Assembly: GCA_022648685.1 (NCBI GenBank)
Contig: JALCMW010000001.1
Coordinates: 62,001 to 126,000, forward strand
Source: Bacteroidales bacterium
GTDB taxonomy: Bacteria > Bacteroidota > Bacteroidia > Bacteroidales > UBA932
DNA length: 64,000 bases
Direction: 5' to 3'
The notes under the pieces are model-generated. The model was not told where the DNA came from. It saw only the letters and a program-made list of their open reading frames with translations, and made no database searches. Every line of letters starts with the position of its first letter. The first letter of the stretch is position 1. Made by a program: the position numbers and the translations under genes. Shown piece by piece: positions 44,890 to 53,805 of this stretch.

Positions 44890-47121
44890 TTAATTGGCCA
44901 CTTCACATAAGAATTTTATACGGACAAGACGGATTTCGAATTCATCATAATCAGGACCCAAAGTATTGACAGCGTCTTCTATGGAATCTGATTCGGCCTC
45001 TTCCCTGAAATATGAATATATATCCGAAACCACATCGTCATCGACGTTCTGACGGATATAATAATCTATGTCCAGTTTCGTACCCGTAGCAACTATCGTC
45101 TCTATTTCGGAGAGCAGATCGTTCATTTCCAGACCTTTCACTTCCGCAATATCATCAAGGGACATACGTCTGTCTATACTTTGTATGATATATATCTTGT
45201 CAGCCGATTTGTTCGGAGTGGATTTCACTACAAAATCTTCGGGACGTGAAATATCATTGTCTTCGACATACCGCTTGATAAGCTCCAGAAATTCCTTTCC
45301 GTATTTTTTCGCTTTTCCTTCCCCTACCCCCTGGCAGTTTTTAAGGTCATCGACGGATATCGGATACATGATTGACATATCTTCAAGAGACGGATCCCCG
45401 AACAAGATCCACGGCTGCAAATGGAGACGTTTGGACATATCCTTTCTCAGATCCTTGAGCATTGACAGCAAAACGGGATCTCCGCCGTCTCCGCCCCTCA
45501 TGACGGAAGCGGTCCCCGATATTTCATCGTCATCATCGTCATCATTGCCGATCCCCGATGTGAATTTCCTGTCTTCGACCAGCATCAGCTCGTACGGTTT
45601 TTTGTAAAATGCATCACCTTTTTCAGTTACGAAGATCAAGCCGTATGTCTCTATTTCCTTGTCAAGGAGATGAAGGATAAGCCCCTGGTGGATTACTGTG
45701 CACCAAAATCCGGCGGAATGTGATTTCCCCTTTCCGAAATAAGGAGATTTATCCTGTTTGTAAGATTTAATTATGGAATTGGATGCCCCGGCAAGTATGT
45801 TCGCAAGATGTGTAGTCTGGAAATGTTCATGCATGGATTTTATCAGTCCTATTACAAGCGACATTTCACTGCGGCCGTCGAACTGTGGTTTGGGATGCAA
45901 GCAATTGTCGCAATTTCCGCAATTATCCTCGGGATAATCTTCTCCGAAATAATTCAACAGCAATTTCCTGCGGCATTGGTTGGACTCCGCATACGACACC
46001 GTCTCCTGAAGCAGCTGCCTTCCTATTTCCTGTTCCGAAACAGGCTTGCCCTGCATAAACTTTTCAAGCTTCTGAATATCCTTGTAGCTGTAGTATACTA
46101 TGCATACCCCTTCTTTTCCATCCCTTCCTGCCCGTCCGGTTTCCTGGTAATAGCCTTCGATGCTTTTGGGGATGTCATAATGTATGACGAACCGGACATC
46201 CGGCTTGTCTATTCCCATGCCGAAAGCGATTGTGGCCACTATGACACTCACCTCTTCCATAAGGAACTTGTCCTGGTTTTCGGCCCTTGTCTTAGCATCC
46301 AGCCCGGCATGGTACGGCAATGCCTTTATACCGTTGATATTAAGGAGATTGGATACCTCTTCCACTTTCTTTCTGCTCAGGCAGTATATTATTCCCGATT
46401 TCCCCGGATTCTGTTTTATATATTTGATTATATCTTTTTCCGGTTCCACCTTATCCCGTACCTCATAATACAGATTCGGCCTGTTGAATGAAGATCTGAA
46501 TACCTTTGCATCCGGAATCCCCAGATTCTTAAGGATATCGCTCTGTACCTTGGGAGTAGCTGTCGCGGTAAGGGCTATTACCGGAGCCTTGCCTATTTCT
46601 TCTATTATCGATCTGATCTTCCTGTATTCGGGCCGGAAATCATGTCCCCATTCGGAAATGCAATGAGCCTCGTCCACTGCATAAAAAGATATCTTTATTT
46701 CTTTCAATAATGCCACATTGTCTTCCTTTGTAAGGGACTCGGGGGCGACATACAGCAATTTCGTCACTCCGGAAAGCAGATCATTCCTGACATCGGCAAT
46801 CTGAGCCTTGTTCAAAGAAGAATTAAGGAAATGAGCTATTCCGTCATTTCCTTCCACAAAACCTCTGATGGCATCCACTTGATTTTTCATAAGAGCTATA
46901 AGAGGTGATATTACGATTGCCGTTCCAGGCAGGACAAGCGCAGGAAGTTGATAACACAGGGACTTGCCGCCTCCGGTAGGCAAGAGGACAAAAGCATCGT
47001 TACCTTTGACCAAATGGGAAATAATATCTTCCTGTATTCCTTTGAATGAATCAAAGCCGAAGAATTCCTTTAACTTGGAATGGAGAACAACAGAATCGAT
47101 GTCCATGGTATCAATGATCAA
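44890..47121 (-). CDS. recQ: ATP-dependent DNA helicase RecQ
   Basis: A 743-residue RecQ. Walker A is LLPTGGGKSLCYQLPAL, motif II AVDEAHCISEWGHDFRPEY, motif III TATATPK and motif VI QETGRAGRDG. The RecQ-Ct zinc site is CRRKLLLNYFGEDYPEDNCG with CDNCL. A winged helix and an HRDC domain (CQGVGEGKAKKYGKEFLELI) follow. About 110 more residues form a second helix-turn-helix-like tail ending IRLVRIKFLCEVAN, making it longer than E. coli RecQ (609); such a tail is common in Bacteroidota. A start at 47106 is also possible. Confidence 0.96.
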   Translation of the reverse strand: MIIDTMDIDSVVLHSKLKEFFGFDSFKGIQEDIISHLVKGNDAFVLLPTGGGKSLCYQLPALVLPGTAIVISPLIALMKNQVDAIRGFVEGNDGIAHFLNSSLNKAQIADVRNDLLSGVTKLLYVAPESLTKEDNVALLKEIKISFYAVDEAHCISEWGHDFRPEYRKIRSIIEEIGKAPVIALTATATPKVQSDILKNLGIPDAKVFRSSFNRPNLYYEVRDKVEPEKDIIKYIKQNPGKSGIIYCLSRKKVEEVSNLLNINGIKALPYHAGLDAKTRAENQDKFLMEEVSVIVATIAFGMGIDKPDVRFVIHYDIPKSIEGYYQETGRAGRDGKEGVCIVYYSYKDIQKLEKFMQGKPVSEQEIGRQLLQETVSYAESNQCRRKLLLNYFGEDYPEDNCGNCDNCLHPKPQFDGRSEMSLVIGLIKSMHEHFQTTHLANILAGASNSIIKSYKQDKSPYFGKGKSHSAGFWCTVIHQGLILHLLDKEIETYGLIFVTEKGDAFYKKPYELMLVEDRKFTSGIGNDDDDDDEISGTASVMRGGDGGDPVLLSMLKDLRKDMSKRLHLQPWILFGDPSLEDMSIMYPISVDDLKNCQGVGEGKAKKYGKEFLELIKRYVEDNDISRPEDFVVKSTPNKSADKIYIIQSIDRRMSLDDIAEVKGLEMNDLLSEIETIVATGTKLDIDYYIRQNVDDDVVSDIYSYFREEAESDSIEDAVNTLGPDYDEFEIRLVRIKFLCEVAN

Positions 47122-47296
47122 TTAAGATTTATGCTCTAATTTAATCCAAGTTTTCGAAACTGCAAAACAATTTAAAACATAAATCGGATAATATTGAAAA
47201 AAAACCGATAATATTTGCGATATTTGCACGTATTTTGTTTCTGTAACGGACGTATATTTTATTGGGTTCGAAATAGATTTAATATCAAATATCATT

Positions 47297-48103
47297 ATGA
47301 AAACGTACAAAATTCTCGCGGCGACAGCTATAGTTCTGGCTACTATGGCAGGTTGCAATTCTCAGAAAAAAGCCACATCCACCGGCAATATCGGTAAAGA
47401 TGCCGTTGTGAACCCGAACACGCTTCTTCCACGTAAAGGAGAGATCGATTCCGTCAGCTATCTGATCGGAATTCAGTTCGGAAGTTTTATCAAAGGATAT
47501 AATTTCGGAGACAAACTCAATTATTCCCAGATAAAGAAAGGTATACTTGATTTCATCAATGCCAAGGGAAATTATCGTGACAGCGATTTCGTAAAACAAT
47601 TCAAGATCAACCCTGAAAAAATGAACGACCTTGTCAATTCTTTCCTTGAAAAGAGAGCGCATTATGTACAGGCCGTCAATACAAAAAAGGAAAATGACTT
47701 CCTTGAAGCCAACAAGGCAAAGGACAACGTGAAAGTAAGCGAAAGCGGTTTGCAGTACACGATCCTTAACGCAGGAGACACGACAAAGATAGGAGATCAG
47801 GACACCGTATATGTTCATTACAAAGGTACGCTTCTGGATGGAACCGTATTCGATGAAGTTCCTGCCAAACGTGCTTCAGCAAGACTGGTTCTCAACAGGG
47901 TCATCAAAGGATGGAAAGAAGGAATACAGCTTGTCGGCGTAAACGGCAAAGTCAAACTTTTCGTCCCTTCCAAATTGGGTTACGGCGAACAGGGAGGAGC
48001 CAACGGAATAGAACCGAACTCGACTCTCCTCTTTGATGTACAGGTTGATTCCGTAAGACATTTCGTAGCTCCTGTGGAAAAACCGGTTAAAAACAAGAGA
48101 TAG
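47297..48103 (+). CDS. FKBP-type peptidyl-prolyl isomerase, lipoprotein
   Basis: A 268-residue protein with a lipoprotein signal ending LATMAGC, so it is anchored after export. Residues 45-145 are the helical FKBP_N dimerisation domain (SVSYLIGIQFGSFIKGY). The C-terminal catalytic domain has VYVHYKGTLLDGTVFDE, WKEGIQLVGVNGKVKLFVPS and GYGEQG. It assists folding of exported proteins (FkpA/Mip type). The DUF3127 gene begins 1 base after its stop. The 175-base upstream gap holds near-repeats CGGATAATATT and CCGATAATATT but no exact promoter match. Confidence 0.93.
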   Translation: MKTYKILAATAIVLATMAGCNSQKKATSTGNIGKDAVVNPNTLLPRKGEIDSVSYLIGIQFGSFIKGYNFGDKLNYSQIKKGILDFINAKGNYRDSDFVKQFKINPEKMNDLVNSFLEKRAHYVQAVNTKKENDFLEANKAKDNVKVSESGLQYTILNAGDTTKIGDQDTVYVHYKGTLLDGTVFDEVPAKRASARLVLNRVIKGWKEGIQLVGVNGKVKLFVPSKLGYGEQGGANGIEPNSTLLFDVQVDSVRHFVAPVEKPVKNKR

Positions 48104-48104
48104 A

Positions 48105-48512
48105 ATGCCAGGACTTGAAATAGAAGGAAGAATCGTCAGTAAGCTGGCTGTCCAGTCCGGCACATCCGCCAGAGGGGAATGGGCCAGACAAGACTTTGTC
48201 CTGGAATACAAGGACGGGAATTTCCCCGGCAATGTCTGTTTTTCGGTTTGGGGCCAGGACAAGGTCGCAGAACTCGAAAAATACAAAGTCGGAGATCTTG
48301 TATCTGTATCTTTCAATATAAGAGGCCGTGAATATAACGGCAGATGGTACAATGATCTGAGAGCATGGAAAATTTCGCCTCTGTCACAGGAAAACGGACA
48401 GAACGGTAATCACACGGAACCTTATCCGACGGAGAATGCGGGGCCAGTGGCTCCTGATCCCGGAACAAACGATATACCGCCGGACAGTTCGGACGATGAT
48501 CTGCCATTCTAA
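48105..48512 (+). CDS. DUF3127 OB-fold protein with an SSB-like acidic tip
   Basis: A 135-residue cytoplasmic protein. Residues 1-90 fit DUF3127, predicted to be an OB fold (EGRIVSKLAVQSG, DFVLEYKDGN, VSVSFNIRGREYNGRWYNDL). After a disordered Pro/Asn/Gly linker the protein ends SSDDDLPF. This is nearly identical in plan to the DDDIPF tail by which bacterial SSB recruits RecO, RecQ, PriA and other partners. A role in single-stranded DNA metabolism is likely (inference); recQ lies close by but on the other strand. Cotranscribed with the FKBP gene. Confidence 0.9.
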   Translation: MPGLEIEGRIVSKLAVQSGTSARGEWARQDFVLEYKDGNFPGNVCFSVWGQDKVAELEKYKVGDLVSVSFNIRGREYNGRWYNDLRAWKISPLSQENGQNGNHTEPYPTENAGPVAPDPGTNDIPPDSSDDDLPF

Positions 48513-48568
48513 ATCAAATAAAAAAGTGACCGCAAGTCGATTTGACTACGGTCACTTTTTTATTTGAT
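48513..48568. terminator. Strong bidirectional terminator between DUF3127 and miaA
   Basis: A perfect 20-bp inverted repeat, 48513-48532 and 48549-48568, with A6 on one side and T6 on the other, so it ends transcripts from both directions. The left arm begins on the base after the DUF3127 stop codon. The loop holds a smaller AGTC/GACT pair. Confidence 0.9.
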
Positions 48569-48614
48569 ATCAGTAATATAATATGAAGGCAATTTTAACT
48601 TATACATGCCGGGA

Positions 48615-49475
48615 TCAAAGATTTATCCATTTAACGGAACTGTCCCGCCTCCACCATGTAAGTTGTTTCTTGGCATAATGCCGGGTGTTTTTCCGGATTG
48701 AATCCACGGCTTCTTCAAGAGAACATCCGCCATCCAGATACGTAAAGATTTCCTTATATCCGACAGTCTGCAAAGCTGCCGTATCACGATAAGGGGCAAG
48801 GGATTCGACCTCTTCCACAAGACCGTCATCAATCATTCTCGAAACCCTTCCGTTTATTCTGCCGTATAATTCCTCCCGGCTTCTTGTCAGTCCTATTTTC
48901 TCTATATCGAAATCTCTCTCCTTCCTGGAATGTGTTTTGAATGAAGAAAAAGGTTTTCCGGAAGACAGGCATGCCTCAAGGGCCCTGACTACCCTGCGGC
49001 CGTTGGAAAGGTCTATATCGGCATAAGTGGACGGGTCCAATCTTTTCAAATCGGGCAGCAATGATTCCACCCCGTCCGACGAAAGCCTTGACATAAGCGA
49101 CGCCCTTATTTGCGGATCGCATACCGGAACATCATCAAGACCGTTGCAAACGGCATCTATATAAAATCCGGAACCACCTGCCATAACAAGAGTATCATGA
49201 CCCTCGGAGAAAAGTTTTTCAATCAAAGAAAGGGCATCCCTTTCATATTGGCCGGCGGTATAAAGTTCCGACACGGTATTTGAGTGTATAAAATAATGTT
49301 TCACCGCAGAAAGCTGGGAAGCAGAAGGAACGGCAGTCCCGATGGACATTTCTTTGTATATCTGCCGGGAATCGCACGATATTACCGGTGAACCATATTT
49401 GAGAGCCAGATCTATACTGTAATCAGTTTTGCCTACGGCAGTCGGTCCGAGAATTATCAGCAGCTTTTTCCTCAT
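48615..49475 (-). CDS. miaA: tRNA dimethylallyltransferase
   Basis: A 286-residue MiaA, which transfers dimethylallyl to A37 of tRNAs reading UNN codons. It has the P loop GPTAVGKTDYS, SCDSRQIYKEMSIGTA, VMAGGSGFYIDAVCNGLDD, NGRRVVRALEACL and the end HYAKKQLTWWRRD. Normal length. It follows the acidic-tailed gene by 15 bases on the minus strand; this gene pair recurs in Bacteroidota. Confidence 0.96.
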   Translation of the reverse strand: MRKKLLIILGPTAVGKTDYSIDLALKYGSPVISCDSRQIYKEMSIGTAVPSASQLSAVKHYFIHSNTVSELYTAGQYERDALSLIEKLFSEGHDTLVMAGGSGFYIDAVCNGLDDVPVCDPQIRASLMSRLSSDGVESLLPDLKRLDPSTYADIDLSNGRRVVRALEACLSSGKPFSSFKTHSRKERDFDIEKIGLTRSREELYGRINGRVSRMIDDGLVEEVESLAPYRDTAALQTVGYKEIFTYLDGGCSLEEAVDSIRKNTRHYAKKQLTWWRRDSSVKWINL

Positions 49476-49490
49476 GGCAGAAAAAGCTGG

Positions 49491-50087
49491 CTAGAGAGTC
49501 AATTCTTCGGTTCCGTCGAAAATTTCCTTGCCGTCTTCATCATCTCCGTGGATATCGTCCTCATCATCGTCGTCATCAAGGCCGTCTTCATCGTCGGGAT
49601 CATCGTCGCTTTTGTCATTCTTGGCATCTTCCCAATCGGAACCCGGAGCTACATGTTTCTGGTCTTCGGGAAGATCTTCGAAAGCCACATAACCGTTCTC
49701 AAACTCTATGGGATTCGGACCTTTGCTCTCGACAAGAACAGGTACGGCTACAGGCGCAGCATTCTCGACTTGCCCTTCAAACGTAAGCACCACACTTTTT
49801 TTGTTGAGGACATCATAAAAATAAACGAATGACACCACGCCTTTCTTTACGGTATCCGCCATCGATACGGCATCAACGGCCCCCATTCCCAAATCGAACA
49901 GACCGTATCTGGCAACCACCCCGCCTTTGGCATCCAATGCCTTGAACAGAATCAGCTGATCCTGGGGGAAATCCATATCCGCCCTCATATGCTTGTGAAA
50001 AGTGTACAGTGAAATGCTTCCATTCACATTATATACCCTGGCGAATCCTTTAATGCCGGGTAATGAAACTCTATATCTCAATACCAT
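49491..50087 (-). CDS. pRiA4b ORF-3-like protein with polyacidic tail
   Basis: About 198 residues. The start at 50087 (MVLRYRVSLPGIKGFARVY) is preferred because a TTG start at 50117 would lie inside the predicted promoter. Residues 1-125 match the pRiA4b ORF-3 fold: a ubiquitin-like beta sheet with SLYTFHKHMRADMDFPQDQ and VVSFVYFYDVLNKKSVVL. Databases often call this family IS1096 passenger protein, but no insertion sequence is present. The last 55 residues are almost entirely Asp/Glu/Gly (DDEDGLDDDDDEDDIHGDD). Such tails can mimic nucleic acid or bind basic proteins. Function unknown. It precedes miaA. Confidence 0.8.
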   Translation of the reverse strand: MVLRYRVSLPGIKGFARVYNVNGSISLYTFHKHMRADMDFPQDQLILFKALDAKGGVVARYGLFDLGMGAVDAVSMADTVKKGVVSFVYFYDVLNKKSVVLTFEGQVENAAPVAVPVLVESKGPNPIEFENGYVAFEDLPEDQKHVAPGSDWEDAKNDKSDDDPDDEDGLDDDDDEDDIHGDDEDGKEIFDGTEELTL

Positions 50088-50114
50088 TACAAAATGCTTA
50101 TTCTGATCTTGGGC

Positions 50115-50146
50115 CAAAGGTACGAAATATTTCCGAGCGGTTGCAA
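50115..50146 (-). promoter_or_regulatory. Predicted promoter of the pRiA4b-like gene and miaA
   Basis: Minus strand: TTG at 50146-50144, a 21-base spacer, TACCTTTG at 50122-50115. The -33 element abuts that of the opposite promoter; together they read TTGCAA. Confidence 0.65.
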
Positions 50147-50171
50147 AATTATATAAAAAACACTACTTTTG
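50141..50171 (+). promoter_or_regulatory. Predicted promoter of yigZ-pyrB, giving a near-leaderless mRNA
   Basis: TTG at 50141-50143, a 20-base spacer, TACTTTTG at 50164-50171, all exact. The ATG of the next gene is at 50180, 8 bases beyond the -7 box, so transcription should start 0-3 bases before the start codon. Confidence 0.65.
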
Positions 50172-50179
50172 ACTTACCT

Positions 50180-50815
50180 ATGGGTAACGGTGAAATTCAA
50201 ATTCAGGATGTGTACAGAAGCATTTCTTCTCACACGGAAGGCTTTTTCAGAGACAATGGAAGCCGGTTCATCGCCCACGCTTTTCCGGTGGAATCCGAAT
50301 ATGAAATAAAAAGCATTCTGGATTCACTTAAAGAAAAATATCATGATGCACGCCATCATTGCTATGCTTACCGCATAGGATACAAACGGGACAAATACAG
50401 GGCAAATGACGACGGGGAACCGTCTTCTTCCGCAGGAAGACCTATACTGGGACAAATAGATTCGTTATGTCTGAGCGACATACTCGTTGTTGTGGTAAGA
50501 TATTTCGGAGGTGTCAAACTTGGAATCCCGGGATTGATACGGGCATACCGGACTTCTGCTGCGGATGCCCTCGGAAAAGCTACCATCATAGACAAGACGG
50601 CCGGAGAGAAATTCAAAGTCAATTTCGATTATATCCGTATAAATGCCGTTATGAAAGTGATAAAGGAAATGGGATTGCAGATTTCCAATCTGGATATAGG
50701 AGAAGAATGCAGTCTCGAAACGAAAGTCGGATTATCAATTGCAGACAATTTCACGGAAAGGATTTACAGGATAAAAGGATGTTCGGTTAAAGAATCGTTA
50801 AAACCGGAATCATAA
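50180..50815 (+). CDS. IMPACT/YigZ family protein (UPF0029)
   Basis: A 211-residue protein. The N-terminal IMPACT domain has SEYEIKSILDSLKEKYHDARHH and AYRIGYKRDKYRANDDGEPSSS with AGRPILGQID and VVVRYFGGVKLGIPGLIRAY; a small C-terminal ferredoxin-like domain (DUF1949) follows. Eukaryotic IMPACT restrains GCN2; bacterial YigZ has no settled function, though ribosome or translation links are suggested. The frame is open back to 50063 but that overlaps the divergent gene; MGNGEIQIQDVY at 50180 matches homologues. pyrB follows after 30 bases. Confidence 0.92.
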   Translation: MGNGEIQIQDVYRSISSHTEGFFRDNGSRFIAHAFPVESEYEIKSILDSLKEKYHDARHHCYAYRIGYKRDKYRANDDGEPSSSAGRPILGQIDSLCLSDILVVVVRYFGGVKLGIPGLIRAYRTSAADALGKATIIDKTAGEKFKVNFDYIRINAVMKVIKEMGLQISNLDIGEECSLETKVGLSIADNFTERIYRIKGCSVKESLKPES

Positions 50816-50845
50816 TTTATATATAGGTGATAAAAATACAACAAT

Positions 50846-51751
50846 ATGCCTAAAAGTCTTATTTCAATTCAGGATCTTACAAAAGATGAGATGCTGCACA
50901 TTCTGGACGTTGCCAAAGAATTCGAGAAAAACAGGGAACAGGATTTTCTTAAAGGTAAAGTAATCGCATGCCTTTTCTTCGAACCGTCCACAAGAACCAG
51001 ACTCAGTTTCGAAGCTGCGGTCAACAGGCTGGGAGCAAGGGTTATCGGTTTTCCGGATGCACGGAACACCAGTGTATCCAAAGGAGAAACCCTCGAAGAC
51101 ACCATCAGGATCGTGTCCAATTACACCGACATGATAGTCATGAGGCATCCGGTTTCGGGAGCCGCAGCCACAGCGGCAGCAATAGCTTCCGTTCCTGTGA
51201 TAAATGCGGGGGACGGGGCGAATCAGCACCCGACACAGACACTTCTGGATTTATATGCCATTAAGAAAACCCAGGGGAAACTCGAAGATCTGACAATCAA
51301 CATGACCGGGGATCTAAAGTATGGAAGGACAGTGCATTCTCTTACCGAAGCAATGTCCTTTTTCCGTCCCAATTTCATATACACAGCTCCGCAAGAATTG
51401 AAAATGCCCGAAGAATATCTGGATTTCCTTAAAGACAGGAAAATCCCGTATACCGAAACATCCGTACTCGAAGATCATCTGAACGACTGCGATATTCTGT
51501 ACATGACCAGAGTTCAACAGGAAAGATTCACAAACAAAGAAGAATACGAAAAGGTCAAGAACGTTTACAGGCTTACGGCTTCCATGCTGGGAAATGTGAA
51601 ACCCAACATGAAGATACTTCATCCGCTGCCGCGTATAAACGAAATAGCGACAGACGTGGACGATACGCCTTACGCATATTATTTCAAACAGGCAGGCGGA
51701 GGAATGTATGTCAGGATGGCTATAATTTCATATCTGCTTGGATACAGATAA
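50846..51751 (+). CDS. pyrB: Aspartate carbamoyltransferase catalytic subunit
   Basis: A 301-residue ATCase catalytic chain, first committed step of pyrimidine synthesis. The carbamoyl-phosphate loop is [14 protein letters not shown], with [18 protein letters not shown], the flexible 230s-loop region MTRVQQERF, and [14 protein letters not shown]. Many Bacteroidota have the regulatory chain gene pyrI directly after pyrB. Here serC follows instead, after 42 bases, so either pyrI is elsewhere or the enzyme works as an unregulated trimer. Confidence 0.96.
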   Translation: MPKSLISIQDLTKDEMLHILDVAKEFEKNREQDFLKGKVIACLFFEPSTRTRLSFEAAVNRLGARVIGFPDARNTSVSKGETLEDTIRIVSNYTDMIVMRHPVSGAAATAAAIASVPVINAGDGANQHPTQTLLDLYAIKKTQGKLEDLTINMTGDLKYGRTVHSLTEAMSFFRPNFIYTAPQELKMPEEYLDFLKDRKIPYTETSVLEDHLNDCDILYMTRVQQERFTNKEEYEKVKNVYRLTASMLGNVKPNMKILHPLPRINEIATDVDDTPYAYYFKQAGGGMYVRMAIISYLLGYR

Positions 51752-51793
51752 GATTCACATATTAACGGTTAATTAAAAACTCACATACATATT

Positions 51794-52867
51794 ATGGACA
51801 AAATTCATGTTTTCAATGCAGGACCCTGCATATTGCCGCAACAAGCTATCGACAATTCGATCAAAGCATTAAGTAACTTCAAAGAAACTGGGATCTCGAT
51901 ACTGTCGGTTTCGCACCGATCAAAAGAGTGGGAAGAAGTTATGGATGAAGTCAGAGCAAACTGGAAGGAAATACTGAATATACCCGATACCCATGAAGTC
52001 GTACTTCTCGGCGGAGGGGCAAGTCTGCAGTTCCTGTATGTCGCAATGAACTTCCTCGAGAAGAAAGCAGGTTACCTGGATACTGGGAACTGGGCTCATA
52101 AAGCACTAAAGGAAGCGAAAGGGATAGGAAACGCATATGCAATTGCCAGTTCGGCTGACAAGAACTATAATTATATACCTAAAGGCTTCGATATCCCGGA
52201 AGATCTCGATTATCTGCACATAACTACTAATAACACCATCTACGGTACGGAGATTAAAAAGGATATCGACTGCCCGGTACCTTTGATCGCCGACATGTCT
52301 TCGGATATCCTGAGCCGCAAAGTCGACGTGTCGAAATATGCAATGATTTACGGAGGTGCACAGAAGAATGCCGGTCCCGCAGGCGTCATATTCGCAATAA
52401 TCAAAAAGGACGCACTGGGGAAGGTCTCGAGATACATCCCTACCATGCTCGACTACAGAGTGCATATAGACAAAGGATCGATGTTCAATACGCCGCCTGT
52501 TTTCTCCATTTTCGTGATGAACGAGACATTAAAATGGCTGAAAAGCATTGGTGGACTAGATGCAATGCACAAAATAGATGAAGAGAAAGCAACGATCCTT
52601 TATAATGAAATAGACAGGAATACGCTGTTTTCCGGAACGGCTGCAAAGGAAGACAGATCAATAATGAACATATGCTTTGTGATGGCTCCGGGAAAGGAGA
52701 ATCTGGAAAGCGAGTTCCTCGAATTCGCCAAAGGCAAAGGCATGGTGGGTATCAAGGGACACAGATCCGTAGGAGGATTCAGGGCATCCATCTACAATGC
52801 ATGCACGATAGAAGACGTAAAAGCGCTCGCCGACTGCATGAAAGAATTCGAAACAATAAAAGGATAA
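51794..52867 (+). CDS. serC: Phosphoserine aminotransferase
   Basis: A 357-residue class V PLP aminotransferase that makes 3-phosphoserine. It begins [16 protein letters not shown], has [17 protein letters not shown], the PLP lysine in [13 protein letters not shown], and [15 protein letters not shown] near the end, the phosphate-binding signature of SerC. serA follows after 4 bases. A short palindrome ATTAAC-G-GTTAAT lies at 51761-51773, upstream of the ATG, and could be an operator. Confidence 0.96.
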   Translation: MDKIHVFNAGPCILPQQAIDNSIKALSNFKETGISILSVSHRSKEWEEVMDEVRANWKEILNIPDTHEVVLLGGGASLQFLYVAMNFLEKKAGYLDTGNWAHKALKEAKGIGNAYAIASSADKNYNYIPKGFDIPEDLDYLHITTNNTIYGTEIKKDIDCPVPLIADMSSDILSRKVDVSKYAMIYGGAQKNAGPAGVIFAIIKKDALGKVSRYIPTMLDYRVHIDKGSMFNTPPVFSIFVMNETLKWLKSIGGLDAMHKIDEEKATILYNEIDRNTLFSGTAAKEDRSIMNICFVMAPGKENLESEFLEFAKGKGMVGIKGHRSVGGFRASIYNACTIEDVKALADCMKEFETIKG

Positions 52868-52871
52868 TGGC

Positions 52872-53798
52872 ATGAAAATATTACTAGCTACGCAAAAACC
52901 TTTTGCCGCCGAAGCGGTGGCCGGTATAAAAAAGATATTCACGGAAAAAGGATACGAAACCGCAGTTTTGGAAAAATATTCTGACAATTCGGAACTGACA
53001 GGTGCCGTAAGTGACGCCGACGCCATAATAATACGTTCCGACAAAATGACTCCGGAAGTGTTCGACGCTGCAAAGAAGCTTAAAATCGTAGTACGTGCGG
53101 GAGCCGGCTACGACAATGTGGACCTCTGTGCCGCAACTGCACACAACGTCGTGGTCATGAACACTCCGGGACAGAATTCCAATGCCGTTGCCGAACTGGC
53201 AATAGCATTTATGATATTCATGAGCAGGAATCAATTCACACCTGCTGCAGGATCCGAAATAGAGGGCAAGAAATTGGGAATACAGGCTTTCGGCAACGTC
53301 GGATGCCTTGTATGCGAGAAAGCGAAAGCATTGGGAATGCAGGTCGTGGCTGATGACCCCTTCGTATGCGCCGATAAGATTTCAGAAGGCGGGGCCATTC
53401 CGATCACGTCTCTGGAAGACATGTATTCTTCATGCGATTTCATTTCGCTTCATATTCCTGCCACCCCGCAGACGGTCAAGTCAATCGGATATGATCTTAT
53501 TACAAGAATGCCAAAGAACGGAGTGTTGGTGAATACTGCACGAAAAGAAATCATAGATGAAGACGGACTTGAAAAAGCTTTGGAAAGCAGGCCTGATTTG
53601 AAATACATTACCGATGTTATGCCCGACAATTATGAGGAATTGAAAGCAAAATTCGGCCTCAGGGTATTTGCCACTCCCAAAAAAATGGGAGCTCAAACAA
53701 AAGAAGCAAATGTCAATGCGGGACTGGCGGCTGCACATCAGATCGTAAACTTCTTCGAATCCGGCTGTACGAAATTCCAGGTAAATAAAAACAAATAA
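52872..53798 (+). CDS. serA: Short D-3-phosphoglycerate dehydrogenase
   Basis: A 308-residue D-2-hydroxyacid dehydrogenase. The substrate domain has IIIRSDKMTPEVFDAAKKL and VVRAGAGYDNVDL; the NAD domain has LGIQAFGNVGCLVCEKAKAL (the glycine-rich loop, here AFGNVG) and catalytic Arg in TARKEIIDEDGLE. It stops after the substrate domain and has no C-terminal ACT domain, so serine feedback through that domain is not expected. Position between serC and the DUF1015 gene strongly supports the first step of serine synthesis. Gaps are 4 and 7 bases. Confidence 0.93.
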   Translation: MKILLATQKPFAAEAVAGIKKIFTEKGYETAVLEKYSDNSELTGAVSDADAIIIRSDKMTPEVFDAAKKLKIVVRAGAGYDNVDLCAATAHNVVVMNTPGQNSNAVAELAIAFMIFMSRNQFTPAAGSEIEGKKLGIQAFGNVGCLVCEKAKALGMQVVADDPFVCADKISEGGAIPITSLEDMYSSCDFISLHIPATPQTVKSIGYDLITRMPKNGVLVNTARKEIIDEDGLEKALESRPDLKYITDVMPDNYEELKAKFGLRVFATPKKMGAQTKEANVNAGLAAAHQIVNFFESGCTKFQVNKNK

Positions 53799-53805
53799 AA
53801 ATCTT

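Noticed and set aside
48513..48568. Transposon end or attachment site suggested by the long perfect repeat
   Set aside because: Position directly after a stop codon between convergent genes, with A and T runs on the outer side, is fully explained by a bidirectional terminator.
49491..50087. Insertion sequence (the family is often labelled IS1096 passenger)
   Set aside because: No transposase, no terminal repeats and no target duplication are present; the gene has a stable miaA neighbour.
51761..51773. Terminator between pyrB and serC
   Set aside because: The palindrome is AT-rich with a one-base centre and cannot form a stable hairpin; at most a protein site.
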